Shown: positions 16,517 to 25,952, numbered from the stretch's first letter. The stretch: 64,000 nucleotides of DNA from CAYVVT01 sp964454335 (GCA_964454335.1 CAYVVT010000005.1:1-64000), one strand, 5' to 3'. Numbers and translations are program-made. Notes: a model not told the origin generated them from the sequence alone.

Positions 16517-17764
16517 ATGAAAGTACTGGTGGTGGGTTCAGGTGGCAGAGAACATGCCCTGGTGTGGAAGATCGCCCAGAGCCCCCGTGTGGAGCAGATC
16601 TACTGTGCTCCCGGCAATGGGGGAACCGCTGCGATAGCTGAGAATGTGGCCATAAAGGACTCTGATATTGATGCACTGGTCAACTTCGCCAAGGACAAGG
16701 CCGTTGATATGACTGTTGTCGGACCTGAGGTACCCCTGGTCCTGGGTCTGGTGGATGCACTGGAAGCTGCGGGATTGAGGGCTTTTGGACCTTCCTCAAG
16801 AGCAGCCATTCTGGAGGGCAGCAAAGCCTTCAGCAAGGATCTCATGGCCCTGAATGGTATTCCCACAGCGGAGTACGGCCGTTTCACTGAGGTCGAACGG
16901 GCCCGGGAGTATCTGGATCGAGTGGGAGCGCCCATCGTCGTGAAAGCAGACGGTCTGGCTGCCGGCAAAGGTGTACTTATCTGTCAGGATCTGGAAGCGG
17001 CGCACCAGGCATTGAACGAGATCATGGTGGATCAGCAGTTTGGCGCAGCCGGTACCGAGGTTGTGATCGAAGAATTCCTTACCGGGACCGAGCTGTCCAT
17101 GCTCTGTTTCACTGACGGCAAGACAGTTGTGCCAATGGTTTCAGCCAAAGACTACAAGAAGATCGGTGAAGGGGATACAGGTCTGAATACTGGTGGTATG
17201 GGTTGTATCTCGCCGAATCCGGCCTATGATCAGGCCCTTGAATCTCTATGCCTGGAACAGGTTTGCTACCCCACGATCCGGGCTATGGCTGCCGACGACC
17301 GCAAATTCAAGGGTATTCTGTACTGTGGTCTGATCCTCACCACCAACGGACCCAGAGTGCTGGAATTCAACGCCCGCTTTGGCGATCCGGAAACCCAGGT
17401 TATACTGCCCAGGCTTAAAACTGATCTGGTGGATGTGTTTGAGGCCGTTATCGACGAGCGTCTGGCAGAACTACCGGTTCAGTGGGACGGCGAGGCCGCT
17501 GCAACCATCGTCCTCGCCTCTGCGGGTTATCCTCAATCGTATGACAAAGGATTTCCCATCAGCGGCCTTGATTCTGTCTCTGAAGTAGAGGTGTTCCACG
17601 CAGGGACGAAATTGTCAGACGATCAGGTACTCACTGCCGGAGGACGAGTCCTGAATATCACCGCCAGGGGTGCAGTGGTACAGGATGCACTCGATCGATC
17701 CTACGCAGCGTGTGAAATCGTCGAATTTGAGAACAAGATCTACCGCAGAGATATCGGGATCTGA
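16517..17764 (+). CDS. purD: Phosphoribosylamine-glycine ligase
   Basis: A 415-aa ATP-grasp enzyme joining glycine to phosphoribosylamine. Signatures: VVGSGGREHALVWK at the N terminus, APGNGGTAA, VKADGLAAGKGV near residue 140, LNTGGMGCISPNPAY near 225, and FNARFGDPETQVILPRL near 285. AAGAGGTAAACC precedes the ATG. Its position after purH follows the Bacillus-like operon order. Confidence 0.96.
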   Translation: MKVLVVGSGGREHALVWKIAQSPRVEQIYCAPGNGGTAAIAENVAIKDSDIDALVNFAKDKAVDMTVVGPEVPLVLGLVDALEAAGLRAFGPSSRAAILEGSKAFSKDLMALNGIPTAEYGRFTEVERAREYLDRVGAPIVVKADGLAAGKGVLICQDLEAAHQALNEIMVDQQFGAAGTEVVIEEFLTGTELSMLCFTDGKTVVPMVSAKDYKKIGEGDTGLNTGGMGCISPNPAYDQALESLCLEQVCYPTIRAMAADDRKFKGILYCGLILTTNGPRVLEFNARFGDPETQVILPRLKTDLVDVFEAVIDERLAELPVQWDGEAAATIVLASAGYPQSYDKGFPISGLDSVSEVEVFHAGTKLSDDQVLTAGGRVLNITARGAVVQDALDRSYAACEIVEFENKIYRRDIGI

Positions 17765-17834
17765 GACTATTAGGCTCCAAATCTCAGAGTAAGTCAATTC
17801 CCCGAGAGTTTGGTACAATACGAGGGTGTCGAAA

Positions 17835-18125
17835 ATGATCAAACACATCGTAACCTGGAAAATGCTGCCTGACAATTTCGAGGAGAATCGCCTTGAATGC
17901 CGTCGACGCCTGGAAGCATTACCAGACATTATTCCTGAGATAGTGGATTTCGAAGTGGGTTTGAACCTCAATGATTCTGAACGGGCCCTGGACTTGGTTC
18001 TGGTGAGCAGCTTCAGGACCAGAGAGGATCTGGGCGTTTACAGCGCCCATCCGGCACATCAGGAAGTGGTTGGATTTCTCAGAAGCGTTACTGAATACGC
18101 CCGGGTGGTGGATTACGAAGTCTAA
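17835..18125 (+). CDS. Dabb-fold (stress-responsive alpha/beta barrel) protein
   Basis: A 96-aa protein starting MIKHIVTWKM, the typical opening of the Dabb family of dimeric ferredoxin-like alpha/beta barrels. It continues with IIPEIVDFEVGLN and ends with DLGVYSAHPAHQEVVGFL and VVDYEV. I chose the ATG at 17835, with GAGGG 8 nt upstream, over the GTG at 17826. Family members have varied or unknown roles. It is the last gene in the purine direction and meets purB tail to tail with 38 nt between. Confidence 0.85.
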   Translation: MIKHIVTWKMLPDNFEENRLECRRRLEALPDIIPEIVDFEVGLNLNDSERALDLVLVSSFRTREDLGVYSAHPAHQEVVGFLRSVTEYARVVDYEV

Positions 18126-18163
18126 TCCTGGACCTCAGTCAAAAACATTGCCGGACTGGATAC

Positions 18164-19510
18164 TCAGGAGGTGAGTTCCTGCACCTTGCTGATGGCACGT
18201 TCGGCGATATCCGCTGATTTGCCCTTCACATAGGTGTCGATGGTCTTCTGTTTGATACCGGCGTCCAGCATCATGGATACCATTTTCTTGTAACTCACCC
18301 GTTTGCCGCGGATCTGTTTCTTGATGCGGTCGTAGCCCTCGCTCTCACCTTTATCCCGTTCGAACAGCTGGACTAGCTCCGAGAAGAACTGGCCGTTCTC
18401 GCTGAGATCCTTTTCGATCTTGTTATCATTCACCAGGATATCGTCTACACCGCGCTTCGCATATATCAGGGCCAGGATCGCATGCCCGAAGGCCACCCCG
18501 ATGTTACGCTTCACAGTTGAATCGGTGAGATCGCGCTGCAGTCGAGATTTCAGGAACTTGCTGCTGAAGAACTGCAGGTAGCTTTCAGCGATCTGGGCAT
18601 TGCCCTCGCTGTTCTCGAATTTGATGGGATTGATCTTGTGCGGCATGGTGGAGGATCCGATGGAGGCGGCATCTGCCTTCTGGAAGAGATAGCCCAGCAT
18701 GAAGTAGTTCCAGATATTCTGATCGAAATCGATAAGTATGCCGATGCTGCGGGCAGTGGCATCCAGCATCCTGGAATAGGTATCACCCAACATGATCTGT
18801 ATTGAGAATGAGTTGGGCTCCAATCCCAGGTCCCGTACGAAGGTTTCTGAGAATCCGATCCAGTCCACCTTGGGGTAGGTGCCCACGAAAGCATTCAGGT
18901 TCCCAGTAGCCCCCAGGATCTTGCCCTCGATATTCATATTAAGGATCTCATGGTAACACTTGGCAAAGCGCAAGGCATACAGGGCCAGCTCCTTGCCCAT
19001 GGAGGTCGGAGTGGCTATTTCACCATGCGTACGCCCCACCATGATCCGGTTCTTCTGAGCATTGGCCTGCTTCACCAGCGCATCGATGAGTTGCTTCAGT
19101 TCCTCCAGGAACAGGTCCCGGGAATGTCTGATCATGAGACCGTGGGCCAGGTTGTTCACATCTTCCGAGGTGAGCCCAAAATGGACGTAAGGGCGCACCT
19201 TTTCCGGTAATTGCACTTTGATGAACTCGATAACCGCCGCAACGTCGTGCTTCGTGTGGGACTCAATCTGCTTGACGTGTTCGAGATCCTCTGTGTCCAG
19301 CTCCTCGTATATGGACCTGTATTCATCCGACCACCAGTCAGCCCTCCCGGTTGCCTTCAAGAACGCTTCCAGATAGCGTACCTCGACGTATATCCGTTCG
19401 CGGATGAGCCTGCTCTCAGAGAAAAGTTCACGAATACCCTCCAGATCGCTGGCGTAACGGCCATCGAGAGGGGACAGGTTGAATAATGCCTCAGTAGACA
19501 ATGGTCTCAT
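18164..19510 (-). CDS. purB: Adenylosuccinate lyase
   Basis: A 448-aa fumarase-superfamily enzyme cleaving SAICAR and adenylosuccinate. The superfamily signature SSTMPHKINPIKFEN lies near residue 275, GRTHGEIATPTSMGKE near 160, and LSPLDGRYA near the N terminus. The ATG at 19510 lies inside the purA coding end (20-nt overlap), with AGAAAGGA directly against it. A TTG at 19501 has a better distance from that site and could be the real start. It serves both the IMP pathway and the AMP branch. Confidence 0.95.
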   Translation of the reverse strand: MRPLSTEALFNLSPLDGRYASDLEGIRELFSESRLIRERIYVEVRYLEAFLKATGRADWWSDEYRSIYEELDTEDLEHVKQIESHTKHDVAAVIEFIKVQLPEKVRPYVHFGLTSEDVNNLAHGLMIRHSRDLFLEELKQLIDALVKQANAQKNRIMVGRTHGEIATPTSMGKELALYALRFAKCYHEILNMNIEGKILGATGNLNAFVGTYPKVDWIGFSETFVRDLGLEPNSFSIQIMLGDTYSRMLDATARSIGILIDFDQNIWNYFMLGYLFQKADAASIGSSTMPHKINPIKFENSEGNAQIAESYLQFFSSKFLKSRLQRDLTDSTVKRNIGVAFGHAILALIYAKRGVDDILVNDNKIEKDLSENGQFFSELVQLFERDKGESEGYDRIKKQIRGKRVSYKKMVSMMLDAGIKQKTIDTYVKGKSADIAERAISKVQELTS

Positions 19511-20771
19511 TCCTTTCTGGTCCGTAGGACAGGACCGTTACCGGTATGCCCACGAATGATTCTATCTCACTCAGGTAGGTCTGGATGCCTCCAGGGAGAT
19601 CTTTGCGAACACCCTGTTTCATCTTCCACCAGTCCTCAGGGGCCAGGGTCTCTATGTCAACGGCGCTTTTCAGGATGGGTTTTGCCATTTCAAGGGTAGC
19701 GCTGTCTGCTGGGAAATAATCGATGGCCTTGCCCTTCAATTTGTAGCCGGTGCAGAGCTTAAGGTCGGAGATACCGGCAAGGGTATCGATCTTGGTCACC
19801 GCCAATTCCTGTATGCCGCTCAGTTTGACAGCATAGCGTAATGCATATAGATCCAGATAGCCGACCCTACGCGGTCTTCCGGTGGTCGTCCCGTATTCGT
19901 GACCGGCTTCCCGCAGGGTATCAGCAGTATCACCGTGAAGCTCGGTGGGGAAGGGTCCGGCACCAACACGTGTGGTATAGGCCTTGGTGATACCCAGAAT
20001 GCGCATTTCAGTTCCCGGTACGGCTCCACCGCCCGTATAGGCTCCAGCAGCGATGGTGTTGCAGGATGTGACAAAGGGGTAAGTACCATAGTTCAGGTCG
20101 AGCATGGCTCCCTGAGCTCCTTCGAACAGGATCCGTTTACCCGCAGTGGTGGCCTCCTGGACGATGGCTTCCGTATCTCCTACGTACCGCTTCAGGGCCT
20201 TTCCGGCTGCTACATACTTTGCCGGGACCGTCGCGAGGTATTCTGAAAATTTCTCCTTGGTGAACACGCCCTCGGCTATCAGTTCTTCGCCCAGTTCCGT
20301 GAAGGCGTTCCGGATCCGGGCTTCCGCATCCGTCTGGATCAGATCCAGGATCCGCAGATTCACCCGTTCCGTCTTCTGGGAGTAGGTAGGACCGATACCA
20401 CGGCCAGTGGTGCCAATCTTCCCACCTTTGCGGGCGTCTATAAGTTCATGGTGCGGGAATATGACGTGGGCCCGGGCGCTGATCCTGAGATCCGGCGCGA
20501 ATCCCTTGGCTTTGAACTGGGCGATCTCCCCCAGCAGCTCCTCCGGATTGATCACCACTCCAGTTCCCAGAATACAGATCTTGCCATGCAGCATGCCTGA
20601 GGGCATGTAATGGAATTTATATTCTTCGCCGTCATGTTTGACCGTGTGACCGGCGTTCCCGCCGCCATTGAAGCGGACAACGACATCACTCTGTTCGGCC
20701 AGTACGTCCACCAGCTTGCCTTTGCCCTCATCTCCCCACTGGGCGCCTACTACGATCGTATTCGTGCTCAT
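19491..20771 (-). CDS. purA: Adenylosuccinate synthetase
   Basis: A 426-aa GTP-dependent enzyme adding aspartate to IMP, the first step to AMP. The N-terminal loop VVGAQWGDEGKGKLVD and VVRFNGGGNAGHT are diagnostic. GRGIGPTYSQK near residue 130 and TTTGRPRRVGYLDL near 300 support it. I prefer the ATG at 20771, with AGGA upstream, over the TTG at 20795. It lies 13 nt after the YjbQ-like gene and overlaps purB, consistent with one operon guaB-yjbQ-purA-purB. Confidence 0.95.
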   Translation of the reverse strand: MSTNTIVVGAQWGDEGKGKLVDVLAEQSDVVVRFNGGGNAGHTVKHDGEEYKFHYMPSGMLHGKICILGTGVVINPEELLGEIAQFKAKGFAPDLRISARAHVIFPHHELIDARKGGKIGTTGRGIGPTYSQKTERVNLRILDLIQTDAEARIRNAFTELGEELIAEGVFTKEKFSEYLATVPAKYVAAGKALKRYVGDTEAIVQEATTAGKRILFEGAQGAMLDLNYGTYPFVTSCNTIAAGAYTGGGAVPGTEMRILGITKAYTTRVGAGPFPTELHGDTADTLREAGHEYGTTTGRPRRVGYLDLYALRYAVKLSGIQELAVTKIDTLAGISDLKLCTGYKLKGKAIDYFPADSATLEMAKPILKSAVDIETLAPEDWWKMKQGVRKDLPGGIQTYLSEIESFVGIPVTVLSYGPERNETIVY

Positions 20772-20784
20772 AAGTATCTGATTC

Positions 20785-21225
20785 CTATTGACCAATTATC
20801 TGGATGAAAATCCTGCGCTGGCGAGGGCGGTTGTCGTGGTCGATGACCACCACCTGCTGCCAGGTACCCAATACCAGTTGTCCTGCATCCAGAGGTACTG
20901 TCGTACCCGGACCCATAAAGGTAGCCCGGATATGGGAGAATCCATTGTCATCTCCCCAGGTTTTTGAATGCCTGCTTTCCATGTCGCGGGAGGCGAATTT
21001 CTCCAGCTGTTCTTCCATATCTTGTACCAGTGCTGGTTCGTACTCAATGGTGCTGATGCTGGTAGTGGAACCCACTGCAAAGACATTCACGAGACCGTTC
21101 TGAATGCCGCTGTTATCCACGATACCTCGTATATGATCCGTGAGATCCTTGATATCCGAGAATCCACGAGTGCTGACCTGAATGCTTTCACTGTGGATCC
21201 GCATGGTCCTCTCTGATCCTTTCAT
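20785..21225 (-). CDS. yjbQ: YjbQ/UPF0047 family protein
   Basis: A 146-aa protein of the YjbQ family, some members of which show weak thiamine-phosphate synthase activity; the true function is unsettled. Seen here: ESIQVSTRGFSDIKDLTDHI at the N terminus, FAVGSTTSISTIEYEP, HIRATFMGPGTTVPLDAGQLVLGTWQQ, and a C-terminal RRIFIQIIG strand. The ATG at 21225 overlaps the guaB stop as TGATG. An internal ATG at 21204, preceded by AGAGAGG, gives a 139-aa alternative that fits the family length. It is sandwiched between guaB and purA, an unexplained link to purine metabolism. Confidence 0.88.
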   Translation of the reverse strand: MKGSERTMRIHSESIQVSTRGFSDIKDLTDHIRGIVDNSGIQNGLVNVFAVGSTTSISTIEYEPALVQDMEEQLEKFASRDMESRHSKTWGDDNGFSHIRATFMGPGTTVPLDAGQLVLGTWQQVVVIDHDNRPRQRRIFIQIIGQ

Positions 21226-22682
21226 CAGAGGTCGACGCCGTAATTGGGCGCTTCCTTGGTGACGTGGATGTCATGGGGATGGCTCTCTTTGAGACCTGCA
21301 TTGGTGATCTTGACAAAGTTCGATTCTGTACGCAGGGTCTGGATATCCGGGGTTCCGCAATAGCCCATGCCTGCCCTCAATCCTCCGATCAACTGGTAGA
21401 CTACATCCTTTAATACTCCCCGATAAGGAACTCTGCCTTCCACACCTTCCGGGACCAGTTTCTTGGATCCCTGCTGGAAGTAGCGATCGGCGCTGCCGGC
21501 GTTCATGGCCGAGATGGAGCCCATGCCGCGGTAGACCTTGTACGCCCGTCCCTGGTAGAATTCCTTTTCCCCGGGACTTTCGTCAGTACCTGCCAGGAGT
21601 CCACCGATCATCACCACCGAGGCGCCAGCGGCGATGGCCTTGGGAATATCTCCTGAGTACTTGATCCCGCCGTCTGAAATGACCGGCACATCGTGTTTGT
21701 CGGCTTCTTCAACACAGTCACTGATGGCAGAGATCTGGGGCATACCAACCCCGGCGACGACACGGGTGGTACAGATGGATCCCGGACCGATCCCAACCTT
21801 GACTGAGTCTGCACCGGCATTGATGAGATCGCGGGTTCCAGCGGCAGTGGCAATGTTTCCGGCAATGATGGGGATCTCTGGATGGGCCTTTTTGATCGCT
21901 TCAACGGTACTCAGGACATTCTCGGAATGACCATGCGCTGTATCAACCGTGATCACGTCCACACCATGCTCAACCAGAAGGGAAACGCGTTCTAGCGATT
22001 CCACCCGAGCTCCTACAGCTGCTCCGACGCGCAATCGACCATTGGCATCTACTGCCGAATTTGGAAATTCGACTGCCTTCTCGATGTCCTTGATGGTGAT
22101 CAGTCCTTTGAGGTTATTGTCATCATCGATGAGCGGCAGTTTCTCGATCTTATGCAGTTTCATCAGATCAGCCGCTTCTTCCAGTGTCGTTTTCTCGGTT
22201 CCGGTGATCAGATCCGACTGGGTCATGGCGTCAGAGATCTGTCGCTCATAGTTCCTCTCAAATCTGATATCGCGGTTGGTGATGATGCCCTGGAGCTTCC
22301 CATCGACGACGACGGGAACACCGGAGATCCGGTAGTGGGCCATGAGTTCAGCTGCATCCCCCACGGTATGATCGGGAGTCAGTGAGAAGGGGTTGGTGAT
22401 CACGCCGTGTTGTGAGCGCTTCACCTTGTCAACCTCCGCAGCCTGTTCCTGTGGGCTCATATTCTTGTGGATGATACCGATGCCGCCCACCCGAGCCATG
22501 GCGATGGCCATTCGAGATTCCGTGACAGTATCCATGGCAGCACTCATCAGTGGAATGTTCAACGCAATGTCCCTGGTGAGTCTGGTAAGGACCTTCACAT
22601 CGTTTGGCAGCACAGCGGACCTGGCGGGGACCAACAGCACATCGTCAAAGGTGATGGCCTCCCGGATTCGATTCTCTTTCAT
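21225..22682 (-). CDS. guaB: Inosine-5'-monophosphate dehydrogenase
   Basis: A 485-aa enzyme oxidising IMP to XMP, the committed step to GMP. The TIM barrel opens with EAITFDDVLLVPARSAVLP. A CBS pair occupies about 95-200. The active loop IGPGSICTTR (catalytic Cys) lies near residue 300, and YRGMGSISAM near 405. AGAGG precedes the ATG at 22682. First gene of the minus-strand branch operon. guaA is not in the window. Confidence 0.97.
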   Translation of the reverse strand: MKENRIREAITFDDVLLVPARSAVLPNDVKVLTRLTRDIALNIPLMSAAMDTVTESRMAIAMARVGGIGIIHKNMSPQEQAAEVDKVKRSQHGVITNPFSLTPDHTVGDAAELMAHYRISGVPVVVDGKLQGIITNRDIRFERNYERQISDAMTQSDLITGTEKTTLEEAADLMKLHKIEKLPLIDDDNNLKGLITIKDIEKAVEFPNSAVDANGRLRVGAAVGARVESLERVSLLVEHGVDVITVDTAHGHSENVLSTVEAIKKAHPEIPIIAGNIATAAGTRDLINAGADSVKVGIGPGSICTTRVVAGVGMPQISAISDCVEEADKHDVPVISDGGIKYSGDIPKAIAAGASVVMIGGLLAGTDESPGEKEFYQGRAYKVYRGMGSISAMNAGSADRYFQQGSKKLVPEGVEGRVPYRGVLKDVVYQLIGGLRAGMGYCGTPDIQTLRTESNFVKITNAGLKESHPHDIHVTKEAPNYGVDL

Positions 22683-22935
22683 GATTCGCCTCTAATGTTT
22701 TGCAGGGTTGCAATCAGAAGACCGGTCACAAGATCACAGGTCGGATAGGCAACAACGGGATGAGCATTATCCTTGGGCGTTCTGTGTGGGGTGATCGTGC
22801 AACGGAAAATCTTCATGTTGCGGCGCAAAATAAGCCCCAAGCCTTGTGTATACAATCTGAATGACATTCCATGGCGAATTTCTTTTGGAGGAGTCTAACA
22901 ATTGCACCTTCCAGCCCCTGCAATAGATTCAGACC

Positions 22936-24081
22936 ATGCCAGATCAAGCACCACTAGGCCTGTACATCCATATCCCCTTCTGCAAAGTGAAATGCGTCTA
23001 CTGCGATTTCTATTCACTCCCGGGACGAGAGGATGATATTCCGAGATTCCTGCAGCTAATATTCCGTGAGGTTGGGATGAGATTGACTGCCCTTCAGCTC
23101 GAGCGTCCAGAGGTGGCGACAATCTTTCTCGGAGGCGGTACCCCCAGCCTGCTATCCGGCCAGGATATGTTCAACCTGATGGAGGGTCTGCATGATCAAT
23201 TCGATATTGCTGAGGATGCAGAGATCACCATGGAAGCCAATCCAGGCGAGATCTCACCGGACAAATTGAGAGCATTCCAGGAGAGTGGAGTGAACCGACT
23301 TAGTCTCGGGATCCAGAGTCTGCAGGAACGCCACCTGCGATTCATGAGCCGTATTCATAATCCTGCCGAGGCACTCGAGAGTATTGAAATGGCCCGCAAA
23401 GCCGGAATCGACAACCTGAACCTTGATCTCATCTTTGCGGTTCCCGGGCAAACCCGTAAGGAATGGAAAACGGACCTGCAGCGGATCATGGAACTCGAAC
23501 CGGAACATCTATCCACGTATTCGCTCACCGTCGAGGACGGCACTGCATTGCAGCGCTGGGTTGTAGCCGGCCATGTTCAGGAGATGGAAGAGGCTGGCGA
23601 CCTGGACCTGTATTATCTCACGCTGGATCTCGTCGCCCAGCACGGTTATCACACGTATGAGATATCAAACCATGCCCGGCATGGATACACCTGTCAACAC
23701 AATCTTCGATACTGGCAGGGCGGTGAATATCTGGGTTTTGGACCCTCCGCCCACAGTTACCAGGGTAATTTTCGCTGGTGGAACCTGAGGAACCTTGATG
23801 GCTATTTCCAGGCTCTCGAAGAGGGGCAGGCGCCAATTGATGGCTCAGAGCAGATCACACCTGAATTGGCTCGTCGTGATTTCATTCTAACCAGATTGAG
23901 ACTTATCAGCGGTATCGATCTGGATGAATACCGCGATGAATTCGGTGGTGAATTTATCGGTGAAGAGCAGGGGCGACTTGAGCACTGGATGCCGCAGTAC
24001 CTGGAAATGACGGGGGAGTATCTGAGACTGACCAGGGAGGGCCTGGCCCTGGCAGACGAGATCATCGCTGATCTTCTGTAA
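22936..24081 (+). CDS. hemW: Radical SAM HemW-type protein (coproporphyrinogen oxidase-like)
   Basis: A 381-aa radical SAM protein. Cys16, Cys20 and Cys23 (PFCKVKCVYC) bind the 4Fe-4S cluster. IFLGGGTPSLL, ITMEANPGEI, VNRLSLGIQSLQ and YEISNHA are the HemN/HemW family motifs. The length of about 380 and the absence of the longer HemN N-terminal extension favour HemW, a heme chaperone, over a true coproporphyrinogen dehydrogenase. The ATG at 22936 has only a weak ribosome site. A strong GGAGGAG lies 43 nt upstream before an out-of-frame TTG. Divergent from guaB. Confidence 0.88.
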   Translation: MPDQAPLGLYIHIPFCKVKCVYCDFYSLPGREDDIPRFLQLIFREVGMRLTALQLERPEVATIFLGGGTPSLLSGQDMFNLMEGLHDQFDIAEDAEITMEANPGEISPDKLRAFQESGVNRLSLGIQSLQERHLRFMSRIHNPAEALESIEMARKAGIDNLNLDLIFAVPGQTRKEWKTDLQRIMELEPEHLSTYSLTVEDGTALQRWVVAGHVQEMEEAGDLDLYYLTLDLVAQHGYHTYEISNHARHGYTCQHNLRYWQGGEYLGFGPSAHSYQGNFRWWNLRNLDGYFQALEEGQAPIDGSEQITPELARRDFILTRLRLISGIDLDEYRDEFGGEFIGEEQGRLEHWMPQYLEMTGEYLRLTREGLALADEIIADLL

Positions 24082-24086
24082 GGCGA

Positions 24087-25511
24087 TCAATCACCAAGAT
24101 CGACAGTGATGGTTTTCTCCTTATGCACCAGCACCACTCCCGGAGTTGATTTTCTGGGTTTGCTGATGTGTTTGCGCTGACAATACTGAACAACAACCAC
24201 CCCGGAGTTTCTGGCTTCTGAATGCCTGGCAGCTTCAAGAGCTGCCGCTTTCACATCCTGCAGTGGTGGATCAACTTTACCTGTACGCAGAACGACGTGA
24301 CTCCCTGGAACCCCCCGGGCGTGGAACCACCAATCCTGCTTTGAGGCGATCTTGAAGGTGAGGGTGTCATTATCCTGGGAACTGCGCCCGATGAGGATAT
24401 CGAAGCCTGAGGGTGACGTGGTCTGTCTGTATGAACGGCGGACAGCTGGTTGGGCCGAAGTTCCCGGTTCACTCTCGCCATGTTCCTCCAGATAGCTCTT
24501 CAGGGCCATATCATCACCGGTTTTGATCAATTCCTCCAATTCGTCGATCTCCTTCTGCACCACCGGAATTCGTTCATCCAGTTGATCAATGCGTGCACGG
24601 GCTTTTCGAACCCGCTTGAATAAACGGTCGATCATATCCTGGAGATTGACTGTATCTGGATCCAGTTGGACCGTGTGTTTTCTCCCAGTGGGTGATAATT
24701 CGGACGGTAGGGAAATATCGCCATCTACCGGTTTTACTCCAGCACCCAGGGCGATGCTCAATGCCTGGGCATCGATTTCCCACTGGGTCCAGGCCTTTGA
24801 TGTCTCAAGCTCATCACGCATCGCCTTCAGCTTTCGACGCCAGCGTTTCAATACCGTTCTCCCCTGTTTTACCCAATTGACCGCAGCCCTGGTTTTCACT
24901 GGTCCTGATGCAAGGATCTCGAAGGTAAGCTTGCTGATGTCCACACCGTCAATATCCGGAAATAGCCTGCGGCTCCTCTTATCCAGAGTGAACGTTGATG
25001 AAGGCTTGCCGGTAAATCCCTGCTCTTGCCAGCGATCCTCCAGGAGATATTGTGCATCCTGCGGAGCTATCCATTCATCGCTGAGCTCTATACTCAGGGG
25101 TAGTTTGAAGAATTGATCGATCAGAGCTGAATTTCTCAATAGAAATGCATTCAGTACAGCTGGGTAGAAGCCCAGTACCAGATCGTAGCCCTTCGTAAAC
25201 CTGATCCGCAGAGCTCGATCCACCGCATGGATCCCGACGCCCTCGACATCCAGTCCATCAGGGGGTGTCCGGAATAACTCCACGCGTTTCCTGGGTGTAG
25301 TGGTATTCGCGTGGAAGCTCAGCAATGCTGAAGATCCGGATCTGGACCAGGTCATGCCTGGCTGCTCAGTATCCTTGAGGAACTGCAATTCGAGCTGATC
25401 CTTACGATGTGTGAAAGCCCGTACCCACTCACTATCATACAAGGCTTTCTCAAGGAATTCCGCCCAGAACCAGAGAGCAGTCCAGCTGCTGAGAAAACTT
25501 CGAGCATCCAT
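24087..25511 (-). CDS. NFACT-family protein (RqcH-like)
   Basis: A 474-aa protein related to RqcH/Rqc2, which binds stalled large ribosomal subunits and adds alanine tails. The C-terminal NFACT-R domain is clear: FDILIGRSSQDNDTLTF, WWFHARGVPGSHVVLR, AARHSEARNSGVVVVQY, then TPGVVLVHKEKTITV. A basic, charged helical middle (about 240-355) fits the coiled-coil section. The N-terminal NFACT-N is divergent. I prefer the ATG at 25511 because an earlier ATG at 25583 adds 24 residues unlike the family, though neither has a good ribosome site. It ends right after NFACT-R, as in most bacterial members, and converges on hemW with 5 nt between. Confidence 0.82.
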   Translation of the reverse strand: MDARSFLSSWTALWFWAEFLEKALYDSEWVRAFTHRKDQLELQFLKDTEQPGMTWSRSGSSALLSFHANTTTPRKRVELFRTPPDGLDVEGVGIHAVDRALRIRFTKGYDLVLGFYPAVLNAFLLRNSALIDQFFKLPLSIELSDEWIAPQDAQYLLEDRWQEQGFTGKPSSTFTLDKRSRRLFPDIDGVDISKLTFEILASGPVKTRAAVNWVKQGRTVLKRWRRKLKAMRDELETSKAWTQWEIDAQALSIALGAGVKPVDGDISLPSELSPTGRKHTVQLDPDTVNLQDMIDRLFKRVRKARARIDQLDERIPVVQKEIDELEELIKTGDDMALKSYLEEHGESEPGTSAQPAVRRSYRQTTSPSGFDILIGRSSQDNDTLTFKIASKQDWWFHARGVPGSHVVLRTGKVDPPLQDVKAAALEAARHSEARNSGVVVVQYCQRKHISKPRKSTPGVVLVHKEKTITVDLGD

Positions 25512-25733
25512 GGTGAGAGTATAAGCAGCAACACAATAATGTGGATCAATAAATACATCGGTGGCAGCATTGGGGCATTCCATCGGAGAAAACGCTCAAG
25601 CCTGTTCAGGAAGCACCGATAATGAAGGTGGGGGAGTCCGGATCCGGTTGTGAGTCAGCAGGACCGGATGGTGGAGATGTTTGATCAGGAGGCTAACACC
25701 CTCCATTTGCATTGAACGTGGGAGGAATCCCGC

Positions 25734-25952
25734 ATGGAAACGATAACCAGGGTAAGACCTGAAGAATTCAATGCAGCAACCTTTACGGCTCACCAGCGCC
25801 AGCTGGTTGTATTCCAACTGGGGGATGAATCCTTCTGTGTGGTTATCAACAAGGTCAGGCAGATCAATCTGCGTGGACAGATCACTCCGGTTATCGATAT
25901 GTGTCGCAGGAAAAGGATGAGGGGGAAGCGTCGGTCAAAAAAGGGGGTGTGA
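25734..25952 (+). pseudogene. CheW-like remnant with internal deletion
   Basis: A 72-codon frame. Residues about 22-45 (RQLVVFQLGDESFCVVINKV) match the start of a CheW domain, and residues 44-56 (NLRGQITPVIDM) match its later inlRGqxxPvidL strand. The roughly 30 residues that normally separate them are missing in frame, and the second half of CheW is replaced by a basic tail (RRKRMRGKRRSKKGV). It therefore cannot fold as a full CheW coupling protein. It sits 67 nt upstream of a sensor kinase. I read it as a decaying gene; a functional microprotein cannot be ruled out. Confidence 0.6.

Noticed and set aside
22683..22935. Purine riboswitch upstream of guaB
   Set aside because: The conserved loop-loop and core bases of the purine riboswitch could not be found. 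Only partial hairpins are present.
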